A stretch of 9,035 nt of DNA from Acidobacteriota bacterium. GTDB taxonomy: Bacteria; Acidobacteriota; Terriglobia; Terriglobales; Acidobacteriaceae. Below the pieces are notes generated by a model. The model was not told the origin of the DNA, ran no database searches, and worked only from the letters and a program-made list of their open reading frames with translations. A program made the translations under genes and the position numbers. The stretch is from contig QIAW01000565.1 of the NCBI GenBank assembly GCA_003225655.1, forward strand, positions 1 to 9,035, given 5' to 3'. This document shows positions 1 to 6,845 of this stretch, piece after piece. Within the stretch, counting starts at the first letter, position 1. Every line of letters begins with the position of its first letter.

Positions 1-480
1 AAATTCCGGGAAGACTTATATTTTCGTCTTGCGGTGGTCACGATCCGACTGCTGCCACTTCGCGAGCGCGGTGAGGACGTTGTAGTTCTGGCTCGGGAGT
101 TTTTACAGCGCTATGCCGACCAGGAGCGCCGCACGAAGCTGGTGTTCGCGCCCGACGCGCTACGTACCATGACTCATTATTCCTGGCCGGGCAATGTCCG
201 CGAACTGCAAAACCGCGTGAAACGGGCTGTGATCATGGCAGACGGCTATCGAGTGGCCGCAAAGGATCTCGAGCTGAATGGGCGTGAGGCCTCGTCCGCA
301 AGGACCCTAAAACAAGCGCGCGAGGAAGTGGAACGCGACGTGATCCAGCAAGCGCTGAAGCGACATTCCGGGAGAATTACTGCCGCGGCTGCTGATCTGG
401 GGATCAGCCGGCCGACTCTTTATGAGCTCATGGAAAAACTCAGTATTGCCAATGAGCGCACTACTACAATTAGCAACTAA
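1..480 (+). CDS. prsR: PrsR-type sigma-54-dependent response regulator, C-terminal part (5' truncated by window edge)
   Basis: This is the 3' end of a bacterial enhancer-binding protein that activates RNA polymerase carrying sigma-54. The frame is open from base 1, so the start lies upstream; 159 residues are visible. They begin inside the AAA+ sigma-54 interaction domain (KFREDLYFRL, then IRLLPLRERGEDV), with the conserved WPGNVREL at about visible residues 62-69. A Fis-type helix-turn-helix follows at about 123-146 (GRITAAAADLGISRPTLYEL). The linker LKQAREEVERDVIQQAL plus SRPTLYELMEKL resembles PrsR, the response regulator of PEP-CTERM/exosortase loci. The adjoining downstream prsT supports this, since prsK-prsR-prsT is a known order in such loci. 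The receiver domain and most of the ATPase are outside the window and cannot be checked. Likely targets are the -24/-12 promoters at about 4057 and 8482. Other NtrC-family regulators share these domains; the PrsR assignment rests on the C-terminal wording and the neighbour. Confidence 0.9.
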   Translation, partial: KFREDLYFRLAVVTIRLLPLRERGEDVVVLAREFLQRYADQERRTKLVFAPDALRTMTHYSWPGNVRELQNRVKRAVIMADGYRVAAKDLELNGREASSARTLKQAREEVERDVIQQALKRHSGRITAAAADLGISRPTLYELMEKLSIANERTTTISN

Positions 481-499
481 CATCGAAAACCTCCTCGAC

Positions 500-3400
500 A
501 TGCAAACAAGAACTTTGTTAAGAATTTTAAATCTCACTCTGACTCTTCTCCTTGTTACTGGCTGCTCCAAAGAAGCCAAAAAAGCGCCCCTCTTGCGTGA
601 GGCTGACAATTATTTTAGAGCCGGCGACTATGACAAAGCCAGGGTGACTTATCTGAACGTGATCCGGCTGGATCCTCAAAACGCGCTCGCGTTTGAGCGG
701 ATTGGCGCGATCTGGCAGGAGGATGCGGCGCCAATTCGCGCCGCTGCGTTTCTAACAAAGGCAACCGAGCTGGACCCGAAGAACGTCCAAAATCGCGTAC
801 GGCTGGCTCGTTGTTATGAGACGATCGGGCGACTTGACCAGGCACAAAAAGAAATATTCAAAGTACTCGAACAAGCTCCGGACAACGGGGAAGCCCTTGT
901 TACGTTGACTGAAGCGGCGAAAAGTAAAGAAGAGATCGAGGTCGCCGAGCAAGCGCTCCAGAAATTTCCCAACAAGAACGACGTCTCTTTCCACCTCGCT
1001 TCGGCGAATCTATTTTTCAACAGCGGTAATCCGGCCGCTGCTTCCAACGCTCTCCAGCAGGCGCTCGCTGCTGATCCTAAATCGTTCGAGGCGCATATGG
1101 CGATGGGTAATTTGTATCTTCTCCAAAAAGATCAGAAGAACGCCGCCGAAGAATTCAAGAAAGCGGCGGAGCTCGCGCCGGTTCGTTCCATGGAACGCTT
1201 GAAATACGCAGCATTCGAATCCGCTGTCGGTGATGTCGAGGAAGTAAGAAAGATTGCCACCGAAATGACGAGGCAGGCACCAGATTATCCCCCGGGCTGG
1301 ACCTTGCTAGCTGAGGTTGCCTTCAAAGCCAAAAAATACGATGAAGCACTCTCGCTGCTTGAAAATGTCTTTGGCCGCGACCCGGACTACGTCGATGGGC
1401 GCCGGCTACAGGGCAATGTGCTTCTGGCAAAGGGCGACACAAAAAAAGCAATCGAAGTTCTCGAGCGACTGGATCACACATATCCCGACAGTCCAATGAT
1501 CAAATACGAATTGGCAGGCGCATATTTTAAAAATAACAACATCGCTCAGGCAACCGTGGCCTTGGATCAGGCTGTCTCAATCAATCCAAATTATACTGAT
1601 GCCGTCCTGCTGCTTGGCCAAATCAATCTTGCTACTGGTCATGGTGAAAAGGTGATCGAACCACTGAACCGTTTACTACAAAGACAGCCTGATCTAAAGA
1701 GTGCTGCACTGCTGTTGGCCGCGGCGTATAACTCGGGCGATCGGTTTGACGATGCCGTTGCCGTCCTCGAGAACGAAGCCAAGCTCGCGCCGAACGATGC
1801 GCAGCTCCAGATCGCACTCGGACTGTTATATAGCCAAGCCAAAAGGAATGACGAAGCGCGCAAGGCATTCGAAAAAGCCGCACAGCTCGCGCCGGATAAC
1901 TTATCGCCGGTCGATCAACTGGTCGACTTGGACGTGCTAGAGAAACATTTCGACGCGGCGCGGCAGCGGATACGGCGACAGTTTGAAAAAGCGCCCGATT
2001 CGCCGGCTGCCCATTATTTTGAAGGCAAAATTCTTGCCGCTGAAGGAAAATGGGATGCAGCCCAAGCAGAACTTCACAAGGCGCTCCAGCTGGATCCGAG
2101 TTTTGTCGCCGCCTGCGATCTACTGGTCCAGAGCTATCTTGCCACCAATAAAGTTCCGCAGGCAATTACCGAGTTACAGGAGCAGCTCGCGAAGACTCCC
2201 AATGCGCAGGCGATGCTGACGTTGGCGCTCCTATACGAGCGGACAGGAAATTTCCCACAGGCGCGCGACGTATATGAAAAGCTTCTCGCCCTCAACCCGA
2301 ACTTTGTCCTCGCACTAAACAATCTCGCTTATCTTTACACCGAGCACCTGAACGACCTAGACAAAGCTTACGAACTGGCGCGCAAGGCCCGCGCTGTCCA
2401 ACCGCAGGACCCAGCGGTTGCCGATACTTTGGGTTGGATTTTTTATAAACGCGGCGATTACCAGCAAGCCCTTTCTTTACTCCAAGAGAGCGCCGAAAAA
2501 GCTCCTGATAATCCGGAAATTCAATTTCACCTGGGGATGACTGCCTACATGATGGGCCAGACGGACATCGCCAAGGTAGCCTTCAAAAAAGCCGCCACCA
2601 CGGCCAAAGATTTCCCGAGTAAAGACGAGAGCAAACGTCGTCTGGCAATGCTCGAGACCGGCACCGGCGTTTCGCCGGAGCTATCCATCGCACAACTCGA
2701 GGCAATGACCAAGGAACAGCCAAACGATCCAGTCTCCCAGGTGCGTCTTGGGGAAGCCTATGAAAAACAGGGCTCAGCCGAAAAGGCTACCACAGCCTTT
2801 GAACAGGCGTTGAAAATCAATCCCAGGCTGGTCGCCCCCGTAACCAAGCTCGCCCAACTCAATGCGGGTCCGCTCCACAACAAGGAGAAAGCCCTTGCTT
2901 ATGCAAAGAAAGCCCGCGAGTTGGCGCCAGACGATCCCCAGATCGCTGCCTTTGTCGGCAAGGTCATGTACCAAAGTGGCAATTTCGCCTGGTCTTATAG
3001 CCTTCTCCAAGAAGCCGCCCGGCAGCGCCAAAACGATGCTTCGGTTCTGTATGATTTGGCGTGGGCGGCTTACAGCGTAGGCAGAGTACCCCAAGCACGG
3101 GACGCAGTGCAAAAGCTTCTGACGAGCAACCCTGATCCAACGCAGGCTGCCGACGCCAAGAAATTTCTCACCTTCATCGCGCTTGATGAAAATTCAAAGG
3201 AACTCACGGCTGCCGAAAGCGAAGTGCAAAAGGAATTAAAATCGAATCCCGAATATGTGCCCGCACTGATGGCTCACGCCGCGCTTCTCGCACAGCGCGC
3301 TGAAGTTAAATCAGCGACCGACATTTACAGTGATGTGCTGCACCGTTTGCCCGATTTCGCGCCAGCGCAGAAACACCTTGCTGCCTTGTATGCGCAGGAT

Positions 3401-3718
3401 CCATCCACGGTTGCTGCCGGCTACGACCTTGCCACAAAAGCGCGCAAGACGTTACCGGACGATCCCGAACTGGCTGAGCTTCTGGGGCGGTTGAGTTACG
3501 AGAAGAAAGAATACCCGCGTGCGGTACAACTGCTACAAGAGAGCGGCCGGAAACGACCGCTTGATGCGGATTCTCTTTTTTATCTGGGAATGTCGCAGCT
3601 CCAAATCAGGCAGAAAGCCGAAGCCCAGGGAGTCCTTAATCAAGCGTTGGTCGCCGGCCTGCAAGATCCCCGGGCGGCCGAGGCAAAACGCGCGCTCGCG
3701 GATCTACAGCGGGAGTGA
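500..3718 (+). CDS. prsT: PrsT-like PEP-CTERM-system TPR-repeat lipoprotein
   Basis: Predicted envelope lipoprotein made almost wholly of tetratricopeptide repeats, matching PrsT of PEP-CTERM/exosortase loci. Its exact role is unknown; TPR arrays scaffold protein complexes, so a part in assembly or export of sorted proteins or polysaccharide is plausible. I chose the ATG at 500 (1072 residues) because the product then begins with a clean lipoprotein signal: MQTRTLLRI, a hydrophobic stretch, then lipobox V-T-G-C with Cys22. An in-frame ATG at 422 would overlap prsR and add 26 non-signal-like residues. The gap to prsR is 19 bases with no good Shine-Dalgarno, suggesting translation coupled to prsR in one operon. 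Typical TPR wording recurs throughout (A...Y...G....A...F..A..L.P). The last ~525 residues form three long super-repeats. It is somewhat longer than the roughly 900 residues I recall for PrsT. Other long TPR lipoproteins are possible, but the prsR neighbour favours PrsT. Confidence 0.87.
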   Translation: MQTRTLLRILNLTLTLLLVTGCSKEAKKAPLLREADNYFRAGDYDKARVTYLNVIRLDPQNALAFERIGAIWQEDAAPIRAAAFLTKATELDPKNVQNRVRLARCYETIGRLDQAQKEIFKVLEQAPDNGEALVTLTEAAKSKEEIEVAEQALQKFPNKNDVSFHLASANLFFNSGNPAAASNALQQALAADPKSFEAHMAMGNLYLLQKDQKNAAEEFKKAAELAPVRSMERLKYAAFESAVGDVEEVRKIATEMTRQAPDYPPGWTLLAEVAFKAKKYDEALSLLENVFGRDPDYVDGRRLQGNVLLAKGDTKKAIEVLERLDHTYPDSPMIKYELAGAYFKNNNIAQATVALDQAVSINPNYTDAVLLLGQINLATGHGEKVIEPLNRLLQRQPDLKSAALLLAAAYNSGDRFDDAVAVLENEAKLAPNDAQLQIALGLLYSQAKRNDEARKAFEKAAQLAPDNLSPVDQLVDLDVLEKHFDAARQRIRRQFEKAPDSPAAHYFEGKILAAEGKWDAAQAELHKALQLDPSFVAACDLLVQSYLATNKVPQAITELQEQLAKTPNAQAMLTLALLYERTGNFPQARDVYEKLLALNPNFVLALNNLAYLYTEHLNDLDKAYELARKARAVQPQDPAVADTLGWIFYKRGDYQQALSLLQESAEKAPDNPEIQFHLGMTAYMMGQTDIAKVAFKKAATTAKDFPSKDESKRRLAMLETGTGVSPELSIAQLEAMTKEQPNDPVSQVRLGEAYEKQGSAEKATTAFEQALKINPRLVAPVTKLAQLNAGPLHNKEKALAYAKKARELAPDDPQIAAFVGKVMYQSGNFAWSYSLLQEAARQRQNDASVLYDLAWAAYSVGRVPQARDAVQKLLTSNPDPTQAADAKKFLTFIALDENSKELTAAESEVQKELKSNPEYVPALMAHAALLAQRAEVKSATDIYSDVLHRLPDFAPAQKHLAALYAQDPSTVAAGYDLATKARKTLPDDPELAELLGRLSYEKKEYPRAVQLLQESGRKRPLDADSLFYLGMSQLQIRQKAEAQGVLNQALVAGLQDPRAAEAKRALADLQRE
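2138..3715 (+). repeat. Three tandem ~175-residue super-repeats inside prsT
   Basis: The C-terminal half of PrsT repeats at a scale larger than one TPR. Equivalent Asp-Pro landmarks lie at 2408 (QDPAVADTLG), 2933 (DDPQIAAFVG) and 3461 (DDPELAELLG), spaced 525 and 528 bases, i.e. 175 and 176 codons. Before each comes a matching segment (DKAYELARKARAVQP, EKALAYAKKARELAP, AAGYDLATKARKTLP). After each comes another (LSLLQESAEKAP, YSLLQEAARQRQ, VQLLQESGRKRP), and each module closes alike (ESKRRLAMLE, ADAKKFLTFI, AEAKRALADL). The outer borders given are approximate. This implies two rounds of in-frame internal duplication followed by divergence. Confidence 0.75.
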
Positions 3719-3767
3719 ACCACATCAAGCGCCGTAAGATCTGAAGATAGTCCCGCCTGCCGCGCTC

Positions 3768-3818
3768 GAGCGCCGCCGGTGGCGCTCACAGCCCGTCCCT
3801 GCTCACAGTGAACGGGCT
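3768..3818 (+). terminator. Tandem hairpins, candidate terminator of prsR-prsT
   Basis: The first hairpin has a 7-bp GC-rich stem, GAGCGCC (3768-3774) with GGCGCTC (3781-3787), around a 6-base loop. The second pairs AGCCCGT (3790-3796) with ACGGGCT (3812-3818) around a 15-base loop and is followed by TCTTCC, only a weak T tract. They lie 50-100 bases after the prsT stop and separate the operon from the sigma-54-driven gene downstream, so termination is the natural reading. The poor T run leaves intrinsic termination uncertain. Confidence 0.45.
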
Positions 3819-3874
3819 TCTTCCAAGTATCCCTGTCTTTACGTGAAAGCTGTAAGCCGTGTTTGAGTTTGGCA

Positions 3875-3890
3875 TCAGGAAAAGCTTACA
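3875..3890 (+). promoter_or_regulatory. Candidate PrsR binding box, distal copy (TCAGG-N5-CTTACA)
   Basis: TCAGG-aaaag-CTTACA resembles the stronger box at 3974, with two changes in the first half. It lies 183 bases before the GG of the -24 element, a normal range for an upstream activator site of a sigma-54 promoter. Assignment to PrsR is inferred from position and from recurrence of the motif before the second sigma-54 promoter. Confidence 0.45.
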
Positions 3891-3973
3891 AAGCCCACTA
3901 GGCGCGGAAAAGGCACGTAACTCTCAGAAAATGAAAAGGTTACTTAATGCGAAGTTAGTCAGAGCAATTAGTT

Positions 3974-3990
3974 GTCGGAAAAACTTACAC
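3974..3990 (+). promoter_or_regulatory. Candidate PrsR binding box, proximal copy (GTCGG-N5-CTTACAC)
   Basis: GTCGG-aaaaa-CTTACAC lies 84 bases upstream of the -24 GG of the promoter at 4056. The same pattern with an unrelated spacer occurs before the second paralogous gene (8357). PEP-CTERM genes are known to have a conserved upstream box linked to PrsR and sigma-54; I believe this is that element but cannot check the published consensus here. Confidence 0.6.
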
Positions 3991-4055
3991 TGGATTTGGG
4001 TACCACTGGATCGACTTTATTTCATATATCCTTGATGATAAAGTGGTTAAGCTAA

Positions 4056-4073
4056 TTGGCACAGCGTGTGCTA
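4056..4073 (+). promoter_or_regulatory. Sigma-54 (-24/-12) promoter of the first VPDGG-CTERM gene
   Basis: TTGGCACAGCGTGTGCTA carries GG (4058-4059) and GC (4070-4071) separated by exactly 10 bases and agrees well with the sigma-54 consensus TGGCAC-N5-TTGCW. The -24 GG is 74 bases before the ATG at 4132, so transcription should begin near 4082 and leave a leader of about 50 bases. The nearly identical arrangement at 8482 strengthens the call, and an enhancer-binding regulator is encoded at the start of the window. Confidence 0.85.
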
Positions 4074-4131
4074 CGTCCTAGAACGTAGGTGCTTCTCGCA
4101 TTCTGCTGTGGAGTGAGGATAGGGACTAAAA

Positions 4132-4794
4132 ATGAAAATGAAAAGCGTAATGAAATGGCTGGCGGCGTCAGCGGTCTTCAGTGTTCTGTGTTTCGCTGCT
4201 AACCGGGCCGATGCCGTCTTGGAGATGACATATAACGACGGTACTCATCATAGCAGCCAATATCTTCTCGGCACGGTAGTCCCGGGACAGAAATTAGCTC
4301 CCGGCCAGGCGGAGCGCGACGCGGCGATGACAAATCTCTTGCTCGGGATGTCCAGTCCCAGTCAGATGCTCTCAAACGGTGCACTGTATTCGCGTACTCT
4401 ACTTGGGGGCCCCGCGGCCACGACTACGGGAGCTGTGATTATGAATGGGTTTTCGGGAGGCACAGATCCGATATCTATCAACCTGTCACATTACGGGACC
4501 TTTCAATACTTGGTCGCTGCATACGATGGGAAAAACGGCGGTGTAGCGGTGTGGAATATCTCAGGTCTGACCGGCACCATTCAGATATACAGGTATGCTA
4601 AGCCCGAGATGGCGAACGGCCATCCTACAGGCAATCTTCTGGGAAGTAACACCATGCAACAAGGCTACTTCCTAATTACCAGCTGGACGCTGCTGAACCC
4701 AACTGGAGTTCCGGACGGCGGTACGACGGTGATGTTGCTCGGCACGGCTCTGGGCGTCCTAGCTGTAGTGCGGCGCTGCCTACTGAGAAGTTAA
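4132..4794 (+). CDS. Secreted protein with a C-terminal VPDGG-type exosortase sorting signal
   Basis: 220-residue predicted exosortase substrate. It begins with a Sec signal peptide (basic MKMKSVMK, hydrophobic core, probable cleavage after ADA at residue 28). It ends with the tripartite sorting signal VPDGGTTVMLLGTALG (from residue 193), a hydrophobic helix and the basic tail RRCLLRS. VPDGG resembles the VPDSG-CTERM variant of PEP-CTERM, known chiefly from Verrucomicrobia. Such proteins are exported, cut at the motif by a membrane exosortase and probably released to the surface or matrix. The mature part is rich in Gly, Ser and Thr, with no enzymatic motif I recognise. It is paralogous to the protein from 8556; shared blocks include GTVVPG, AMTN, LYSRT, GGPAAT and FQYLVAAYDG. 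The start has AGGGA six bases upstream, and a -24/-12 promoter with paired boxes precedes it. The function of the mature domain is unknown. Confidence 0.9.
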   Translation: MKMKSVMKWLAASAVFSVLCFAANRADAVLEMTYNDGTHHSSQYLLGTVVPGQKLAPGQAERDAAMTNLLLGMSSPSQMLSNGALYSRTLLGGPAATTTGAVIMNGFSGGTDPISINLSHYGTFQYLVAAYDGKNGGVAVWNISGLTGTIQIYRYAKPEMANGHPTGNLLGSNTMQQGYFLITSWTLLNPTGVPDGGTTVMLLGTALGVLAVVRRCLLRS

Positions 4795-4824
4795 GCTGAC
4801 CGTCCGGATTTTTAGCTGGAAGCG

Positions 4825-4852
4825 AGGTGGCCGTTCCTCCAGACGGCCACTT
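4825..4852 (+). terminator. Hairpin after the first VPDGG-CTERM gene
   Basis: A perfect 8-bp stem, GTGGCCGT (4827-4834) with ACGGCCAC (4843-4850), encloses an 8-base loop and can be extended by a G-T and an A-T pair. It begins 30 bases after the stop codon. Only TTA follows rather than a long T tract, so it may be a weak terminator or a 3'-end stabilising hairpin. Confidence 0.5.
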
Positions 4853-4871
4853 AGTGTCCGGTAGCGGATCG

Positions 4872-5017
4872 CCGCGTGCAATCCAATTACTACAAGAAAG
4901 TGTCCGTAAGAAAGCGCTCGGCGCTAATTCTTTGTTTTACCTTGGAATTTCTTCGGTTTTTAAGAACCGCGTTCCAGCAAAGCCAAACGCGCCCTCGCTG
5001 ATATGCGGCAGGAGTGA
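4872..5017 (+). pseudogene. Degenerate remnant of a prsT-like 3' end
   Basis: The translation PRAIQLLQESVRKKALGA followed by NSLFYLGI matches the PrsT C-terminus PRAVQLLQESGRKRPLDA followed by DSLFYLGM, with 19 of 26 residues identical. Similarity fades in the middle and resumes in another frame as AKRALADMRQE-stop, matching PrsT AKRALADLQRE-stop. The intact segment (3515-3718) is 204 bases and this one is 146, a net loss of 58 bases that breaks the frame. No start, signal sequence or upstream TPR region is present; a GTG at 4827 opens this frame but sits inside the hairpin stem. The divergence (for example LDAD versus LGAN) suggests an old second copy or a related TPR paralogue that has decayed, rather than a recent duplication. 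Confidence 0.8.
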
Positions 5018-5111
5018 CCTGCGCATGCTAAAGGTGGCCCGAGGAGAGTTAGCTTTGCCCAATTGCCCCGACGGCGGACTAGCCGGCCAATTCTTTCAGA
5101 CAAACAAGAAA

Positions 5112-6755
5112 TTAGTAAGTGCTGAGGTTCAGCGACTCGGCAGGCCTGAGAAGCCAGAAGGATCGCTCTGCGTAATAGCGGCGCAGCCTTTCGTTCTCTG
5201 TCCTGCCCAGATCCAGGGCCCAGATGACTGGCGCGTCGTCTATATTCGCAGGGTTATAAATCCACTCGTCGTGCGTATTGGGAAGCCCGGCGTAACTAAC
5301 AAAGATTACGTGCTGCCCACGGTGCTCCTTTAGCAACTGCTGTTCGATACTTTGCTTTTGCGCTATCTGCGTCTCCTTCGCCTGAATCTGATCCGCCGTC
5401 CTATGGGTCGCAATCGCTTCTGCTTGGGAAGCGATCATCAATAGCAGCACCGCAACTGGTATGGCGTCCACCAGGAAACGGCCCACCTCTCGCCCGCCGT
5501 ACTTCCATTGCCTTAGGTAACGCAGTGACTGTGCTGCCAGAATAAACAGTGCTGCCAGAAACGGCGCCGCATAGTGAGGATACCACCACACCTCAACCAG
5601 CGACGCCACCCCAGCCACCGACGCCAATATTAGCGCGAGTCGTGTTCTCCTGGAACGCAACAAAAGCGGCGCGAACGCCATCACCGGCACCACCCAGATC
5701 AGGTTGCCGTAGTAATAGCGCAGCAGAGTGAGCCAGTCCAGCGGGCGATTCACCAAGAGACGCCAGCTGCGCGCGGTCCTATATGTTTCTCGCTCCGTGG
5801 CCTCAGGATCGAAAGGCCGAAGAATTCGCTGAGCAGAAGAAATTGGCATGAAAAAAAGAGGCGGTACTCTCTCATATTGCTCGTAATACTGCTGGTACGG
5901 CAGCCGCAGCGGGTGACCGGTTACGCGGTAATTGTCATAGGCAAGCCAGGAAGCGCCTACGACACCCGTGAAGACAATCGGTAGCCACACGCGCGCTGTA
6001 CGGTTTGTCATACCCAGAGCGATGAGCGTCGGAATAACAAGCAGCAACCCCTCGAACGGGCGCGCCAGGACGACGATCACCGCTCCAATTCCAAGATGCC
6101 AGGCGTATTTCCATTGTTTCGCCCGCGTGATACGCACCAATGCGCCAGTAACCAGCGCACCCCCGATTGCGGTCACCGCGCCTCCCCAATAGCTATTCAT
6201 CCAGTAGGTGAAAAGACTAAGATTCAAGCCAATGAACGCCCCTAAAAGCGCCCAACCCGGCGGCAGCCAGCCTTGCAGCGCCCAGCAAAGGGCCGCAGCC
6301 AGCAGACCAGCGCTCAACCAGACCCCAAACCAGGCATGCCCGAAGATCACTTGTCCCAGAGCCATCACCAGTCCCTGCGCAGGTGGGAACCTGGAGGCAT
6401 AAGTTGGCTGTTGAAGGATGAAAGTGCTTTCAAAGAATTGCCAACGCGGATGCGCGGGATTGGTCAGACGGCCGTGCGCGAAGGTATCCGCCTGGAGAAG
6501 GTAACTAAACTCATCGAAGATGGTTGGCTGCGGGATGGGCCAGACTGGCAGCAGCGCCGCCCGAAGCGCCAGCACCAACATACCCAGTCCGACCCAGCTT
6601 AGTGTTTTGCGGCGAGCCAAAGTGGAAAGACCGCCCACAAATCTTTGCCACAAATTGCGCCAGTGAGAGGGCGCAGCGTTCGCGAAAGCGCCCAAAATTC
6701 CGATCAGTACCGCGGAATAGAGCAGTTGGCGGATCACGATAGAGGGGAGATTCAT
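5112..6755 (-). CDS. Polytopic membrane glycosyltransferase, GT-C/ArnT-like
   Basis: 547-residue integral membrane protein on the minus strand. Hydrophobic segments fall at about residues 10-28, 53-72, 127-160, 167-185, 192-208, 219-248, 257-273, 351-366, 372-388, 395-410 and 428-446. Between the second and third lies FDEFSYLLQAD, with an Asp-Glu pair at 81-82. Acidic residues in the first extracytoplasmic loop are the hallmark of GT-C transferases (GT39/PMT, ArnT), which move a sugar from a lipid-phosphate carrier. WWYPHYAAPF near 390-399 and a soluble C-terminal part (about 450-547) also fit this group. Donor and acceptor cannot be told from sequence. It diverges from the family 2 glycosyltransferase at 6846, a kind of enzyme that often makes the polyprenyl-phosphate sugar used by GT-C proteins, so the pair may act in sequence. 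No clear Shine-Dalgarno precedes the ATG at 6755. A role in exopolysaccharide or protein glycosylation is inference. Confidence 0.78.
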   Translation of the reverse strand: MNLPSIVIRQLLYSAVLIGILGAFANAAPSHWRNLWQRFVGGLSTLARRKTLSWVGLGMLVLALRAALLPVWPIPQPTIFDEFSYLLQADTFAHGRLTNPAHPRWQFFESTFILQQPTYASRFPPAQGLVMALGQVIFGHAWFGVWLSAGLLAAALCWALQGWLPPGWALLGAFIGLNLSLFTYWMNSYWGGAVTAIGGALVTGALVRITRAKQWKYAWHLGIGAVIVVLARPFEGLLLVIPTLIALGMTNRTARVWLPIVFTGVVGASWLAYDNYRVTGHPLRLPYQQYYEQYERVPPLFFMPISSAQRILRPFDPEATERETYRTARSWRLLVNRPLDWLTLLRYYYGNLIWVVPVMAFAPLLLRSRRTRLALILASVAGVASLVEVWWYPHYAAPFLAALFILAAQSLRYLRQWKYGGREVGRFLVDAIPVAVLLLMIASQAEAIATHRTADQIQAKETQIAQKQSIEQQLLKEHRGQHVIFVSYAGLPNTHDEWIYNPANIDDAPVIWALDLGRTENERLRRYYAERSFWLLRPAESLNLSTY

Positions 6756-6845
6756 TTACGAACATCGAAACAAGGTCACGTCATCATTACAATGTGATTT
6801 TATTAACTGCTTACGGTAGTTTCACCAGCAGGCGGGAGGAAATCG
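6756..6845. promoter_or_regulatory. Divergent intergenic region between the two glycosyltransferase genes
   Basis: These 90 bases must hold the start signals for both outward-facing genes. They are AT-rich in the middle (AATGTGATTTTATTAACT, 6791-6808) and carry a strong ribosome binding site, GGAGG (6835-6839), six bases before the ATG at 6846. I see no -24/-12 element and no convincing -35/-10 pair. CTTACGGTAGTTTCAC (6810-6825) loosely recalls the right half of the boxes at 8264 and 8357 but lacks the GTCGG half. Confidence 0.35.

Larger units (their letters stand above)
3719..4131. other. 413-base intergenic regulatory region between prsT and the first VPDGG-CTERM gene
   Basis: No credible gene is present. 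From left to right the region holds two tandem hairpins (3768-3818), two copies of a GTCGG-N5-CTTACA-like box (3875 and 3974, 99 bases apart), a sigma-54 promoter (4056-4073), a small dyad CTACGT/ACGTAG around the -12 element and the expected transcript start (4071-4088), and a ribosome binding site AGGGA (4121-4125) six bases before the ATG at 4132. A lone TGTAAG at 3851 looks like an inverted half box but lacks the second half. Confidence 0.7.

Noticed and set aside
422..499. Upstream in-frame ATG extension of prsT
   Set aside because: It adds 26 residues that overlap prsR and would push the lipoprotein signal inward; the ATG at 500 gives a standard signal and lipobox.
1632..2165. 177-codon minus-strand reading frame inside prsT
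   Set aside because: Antisense to a clearly conserved TPR coding region, with composition typical of a mirrored frame and no start signals.
2774..3112. 112-codon minus-strand reading frame inside prsT
   Set aside because: Shadow of the TPR gene; no independent support.
3851..3865. Inverted TGTAAG element as a fifth box
   Set aside because: After the five-base spacer the sequence is TTTGA, not CCGAC or CCTGA, so only one half matches.
4827..5333. 168-codon plus-strand reading frame
   Set aside because: It starts on a GTG within a hairpin stem, contains a frameshifted prsT remnant, then runs antisense into the membrane glycosyltransferase gene; it is a chance fusion of dead sequence.
6273..6602. 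109-codon plus-strand reading frame opposite the GT-C-like gene
   Set aside because: Antisense to conserved membrane-protein coding sequence, low complexity, no ribosome binding site.
6810..6825. CTTACG..TTTCAC before the GT2 gene as a PrsR site
   Set aside because: The GTCGG half is missing at the required spacing and no -24/-12 promoter follows.
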